Shown: one piece after another, positions 62,701-64,000 of the stretch | Position numbering within the stretch: position 1 is the stretch's first letter | Layout: the number at the start of each line of letters is the position of its first letter | NCBI RefSeq assembly: GCF_036384435.1 | Contig: NZ_DASVMI010000094.1 | Coordinates: 1-64,000 of the forward strand | Length of the DNA: 64,000 bases | Source: GSA-30 sp036384435 | GTDB taxonomy: Bacteria > Pseudomonadota > Gammaproteobacteria > Xanthomonadales > Rhodanobacteraceae | Reading direction: 5' to 3' | Translations under genes and position numbers: made by a program | The notes under the pieces: generated by a model | What the model was told of the DNA's origin: nothing | The model's database searches: none | The model's input: the letters and a program-made list of their open reading frames with translations, nothing else

Positions 62701-63555
62701 GTTGCCACTGCCCTGGATGTCCACGGCGAGTGTCTTGAGTGCGCTGTCGCCGAGCAGGGGCTTGGGATCGAAGGCGGGCAGGGCCACCTTGGCGGTCCAC
62801 GAGTAATCGTCGTTTTGCGAGAGATCCAGATCGACCTGGGCCGCCATCGGCTGGGTCAGCTTGAGCGTCGCCTTGGCCTGCTTGCCATCGCTGTGCCCCT
62901 CGATGGCTCCGGCATAGTCGACGCCGGCGACTTTCCAGGCAAATCCGAGCGCACCGTCGCCTTGTTGATCGACGCTGATCGCCAAGTCGCCGTGGAGTTC
63001 GGCATGGCCGTCCGGCGCATCGAGCTGAAGCGTATGCAACTGCACGCCCTTGTCGGTCCACTGACCGGCCAGGTCCAGCCGATCGGAAGCGAATACAGGC
63101 TGCGGCTTGCCATCCTGTGGCTGCGTCACTAGCACCTTGCCCACGTGCACGCGATCGAGCACCAGGGCGATCGGCGGCTTGAGCGAGAAGCTACCCTGGC
63201 TCGGCGGCTCGTCCGGCTTGGACGGTGACAGTGCGACCTCGACGCCGTCGACGTCAAGATCCAGCACATGAGCACGCTTGCGCAGCAGCGGCCAAAGTCG
63301 CAGGTCCACATGCACGCGAGCCACCTTGGCATCCAGCCCGCTGCCATCGGCGTATCGCACGCCCGAGAGCGTCATGGGCCCGGCCAGCCGTCCATCGGCC
63401 TGCTGCACGCTCAGCGCACCATCGGTCAGGCGCTGTGCCTGGGACAGCGCAAAACGCAGGCCGCTGCTGCTACCGAGCAGCCACCATGTCGCCGCCGCCA
63501 TGACCAGCAGCCATGCGCCGAGCACCCATGCGATGCGTTTGAGCCATTTCCTCAT
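59791..63555 (-). CDS. tamB: translocation and assembly module subunit TamB
   Basis: A 1254-residue inner-membrane-anchored AsmA-like protein. An N-terminal anchor (about 7-29, IAWVLGAWLLVMAAATWWLL) is followed by roughly 1000 residues of repetitive beta-groove sequence. The conserved TamB C-terminal domain (about 900-1254) includes VDGIYKAYGQNLQIEQGRLLF, NPGLDIRA and the final barrel-like strand SRASLNYRIEK. TamB forms a bridge across the periplasm for outer-membrane lipid or protein transport with TamA. It is encoded just downstream of tamA, separated by 159 bases with a degenerate palindrome. Confidence 0.93.
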   Translation of the reverse strand: MRKWLKRIAWVLGAWLLVMAAATWWLLGSSSGLRFALSQAQRLTDGALSVQQADGRLAGPMTLSGVRYADGSGLDAKVARVHVDLRLWPLLRKRAHVLDLDVDGVEVALSPSKPDEPPSQGSFSLKPPIALVLDRVHVGKVLVTQPQDGKPQPVFASDRLDLAGQWTDKGVQLHTLQLDAPDGHAELHGDLAISVDQQGDGALGFAWKVAGVDYAGAIEGHSDGKQAKATLKLTQPMAAQVDLDLSQNDDYSWTAKVALPAFDPKPLLGDSALKTLAVDIQGSGNRHGGQISGNLGINDYQMQLKPLRAHFSDDFKRLTLDELNLGSPQVKGEVGASGTVQLGTQPLTADLVLHWKDVLLPANLVGQDLASRGELRFKGGAEQFHAEGDVDVGPPGNLAKLALNVDGTQKRLELHTLELKQPRGHLLAKGSVDLQPVLGWQMELTSDHLDPGQLLAGWNGSLDMDIVTQGTLPKNQPDAVVDIRKLEGKLRDRAIKGSGKLHVAPAQVIDGKLDLASGGSTVAIVARPGTANDVELDLGIASLADWLPDAAGKLNGKFTVRGKLPKLAVNGELDGSGVAYDGQQIEKLQLSADIPDISNPGGKLALTTHNVTAGGIAFHEIDLRGSGTAAQHSLTLDARGTQLSAGVTVGGALKGGNWSGMLSRLDLEPQGIPRWRLAQPTSLSYNGGAVNLSELCLTAGTPQLCVAAKQDKAGNLDASYRLRELPLALLTSIAGTPDMPMRADGALDGNGAIRRNAAGALSGNANIQSPHGSITYVEHADRPVLSYTDLAINAQLSPTSQHGTLSMNLNDGGRLDGQLGIDGAQQNLSGQINLRFNDLGLIELFTHEVASVKGQVQGQFHLAGTVRRPAVTGRADIADFAAEIPVAGLKLTQGHVTVSTDDARRFDIQGGVQSGKGSMTIDGYADIGQNAQTAITLKGSQFTAADIPAAKVIISPDLVLKQDAKGIDLGGGLTLDSADIDVSKLPGAGATQASPDVVVVDDKKQQEEATKLPITAQIKVDLGRKTHLVGMGLDGRLSGVLNVSERPGRATTGQGQITVDGIYKAYGQNLQIEQGRLLFASTPIDNPGLDIRAARKLNPNATIDEGQKVGLYVSGTAQRPVLTVFSNPVMEQSDALSYLITGKPLSQVKGGEGSMVGAAAQALGSAAGDLLAKSIGSKIGVDDIGVSSNEALGGTSAFTVGKFLSPRLYLSYGVGLFEPGQVITLRYKLSHRWNFEAQNATDFSRASLNYRIEK

Positions 63556-63575
63556 GCTTGTTCTTCTCTACTGCT

Positions 63576-63712
63576 GAAGTGAAGCCGGCCACACGTGGCC
63601 TGTAAAGCCTCTCGCTGGCGTTCGCTGTAAATGGTCAACGGAGAGGGCAGGGTTTCCAGCATCGTGCTCTTCCTGATGATCATTCACTGTCTACACGCCG
63701 TATGGCGGCCGG
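63576..63712. repeat. degenerate palindromic spacer between tamA and tamB
   Basis: GTGAAGCCGGCCACACGTGGCC near 63580 and GCGGCCGGCTTTAC near 63705 are inverted relatives at the ends of the spacer, reminiscent of the REP-like units at 41 and 57 kb but more diverged. No gene is visible in it. Confidence 0.35.
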
Positions 63713-63714
63713 CT

Positions 63715-64000
63715 TTACAAGTCCGGTCCAATCACCAGGTGCAGTTCCACGCCGTGGCGCTGAGCATCGTTGATAGGGGTGCCCAGGTCCACGCGGATCA
63801 TGCCTACCGGCGAGAGCCAGCGTACGCCCAGGCCTGCGCCGATGCGCGGGTTATAATCGGTGCCATTGAAGGCATTACCGGCATCCACGAACGCGGCCAT
63901 GCCCCAATTGCGCGTAAAGTAGTGTTCCACTTCGGTGCTGGCGACCAACAGATTCTTGCCGCCGATGACACGGTCGTAGTCGTTCTTGGGGCCGATGGTC
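63715..64000 (-). CDS. tamA: TamA, C-terminal end (partial)
   Basis: The last 94 residues of an Omp85-family barrel, running off the window end. FTRNWGMAAFVDAGNAF and GAGLGVRWLSPVGMIRVDLG are the typical final strands of TamA/BamA barrels (the latter like the xGxGxRxxSPxGPxRxD motif). The chain ends VELHLVIGPDL. TamA is the outer-membrane partner of TamB, encoded next. The 5' part lies outside the window. Confidence 0.88.
   Translation of the reverse strand, partial: TIGPKNDYDRVIGGKNLLVASTEVEHYFTRNWGMAAFVDAGNAFNGTDYNPRIGAGLGVRWLSPVGMIRVDLGTPINDAQRHGVELHLVIGPDL

Noticed and set aside
1..64000. Prophage, insertion sequence, defence island, toxin-antitoxin or CRISPR locus
   Set aside because: No transposase, integrase, terminal repeats, Cas proteins or regular spacer repeats were found. 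The lone HNH protein has no partner gene that would suggest a defence system.

Overview
The window looks like core chromosome of a GC-rich gammaproteobacterium of the Xanthomonadales/Lysobacterales, most likely family Rhodanobacteraceae (Dyella, Rhodanobacter or Luteibacter type). The main reasons are a fused aspartate kinase/diaminopimelate decarboxylase followed directly by the MurL/MurD2 pair (the xanthomonad route to D-glutamate in peptidoglycan precursors), the DUF2007, SapC and MgtC-type genes, and the codon use. This assignment is inferred from gene content, not from a database search. No tRNA, rRNA, insertion sequence, prophage or CRISPR array is visible.

Layout. 1-3.2 kb: minus-strand operon glnS, zinc-dependent deaminase, TVP38-type membrane protein. 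3.2-3.7 kb: a decayed locus with pieces that resemble a MarR regulator and an outer-membrane efflux protein, plus an intact 22-bp palindromic operator. 3.7-6.7 kb: DUF2007 protein, secreted DUF3103 protein, apt, msrA. 6.7-7.9 kb: oxyR with a divergent, apparently noncoding transcription unit whose promoter abuts an OxyR-type site (an OxyS-like arrangement). 8-12 kb: secreted M1 aminopeptidase and an alginate-lyase-fold protein. 12-17 kb: a 1378-residue membrane protein carrying a TonB-receptor-like motif, coupled to prmC. 17-22.6 kb: S10 peptidase, small lipoprotein, dxs, low-affinity iron permease-like protein, HNH endonuclease. 22.8-27.3 kb: SapC, GNAT, acyl-CoA dehydrogenase, LEA-2 lipoprotein, SET-domain methyltransferase. 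27.6-34.8 kb: seven-gene coupled operon RDD-RDD-SpoIIM-DUF4129-DUF4350-MoxR-DUF58. 34.9-41 kb: DJ-1/PfpI protein, EF-G-like GTPase, two paralogous TonB-like proline-rich proteins. 41.2-45.4 kb: a two-subunit molybdenum hydroxylase-like pair with missing key residues, and an amino-acid permease. 45.8-53.9 kb: outer-membrane barrel, class I fumarase, structured intergenic element, lysC-lysA, murL, murD2. 53.9-64 kb: MgtC-type protein, AraC regulator, M3 and M13 peptidases, tamB and the 3' end of tamA.

Themes. Four secreted or periplasmic peptidases (M1, S10, M3, M13) suggest peptide scavenging. lysC-lysA, murL and murD2 link lysine/DAP synthesis to D-Glu incorporation in the wall, and tamAB handles outer-membrane biogenesis. 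A 28-bp palindromic REP-like unit recurs at tail ends of genes (41.0 and 57.4 kb). The observations most worth following are the OxyR-linked small RNA candidate, the cysteine-less [2Fe-2S] domain with its unusual molybdopterin partner, and the three-helix element ahead of lysC-lysA.
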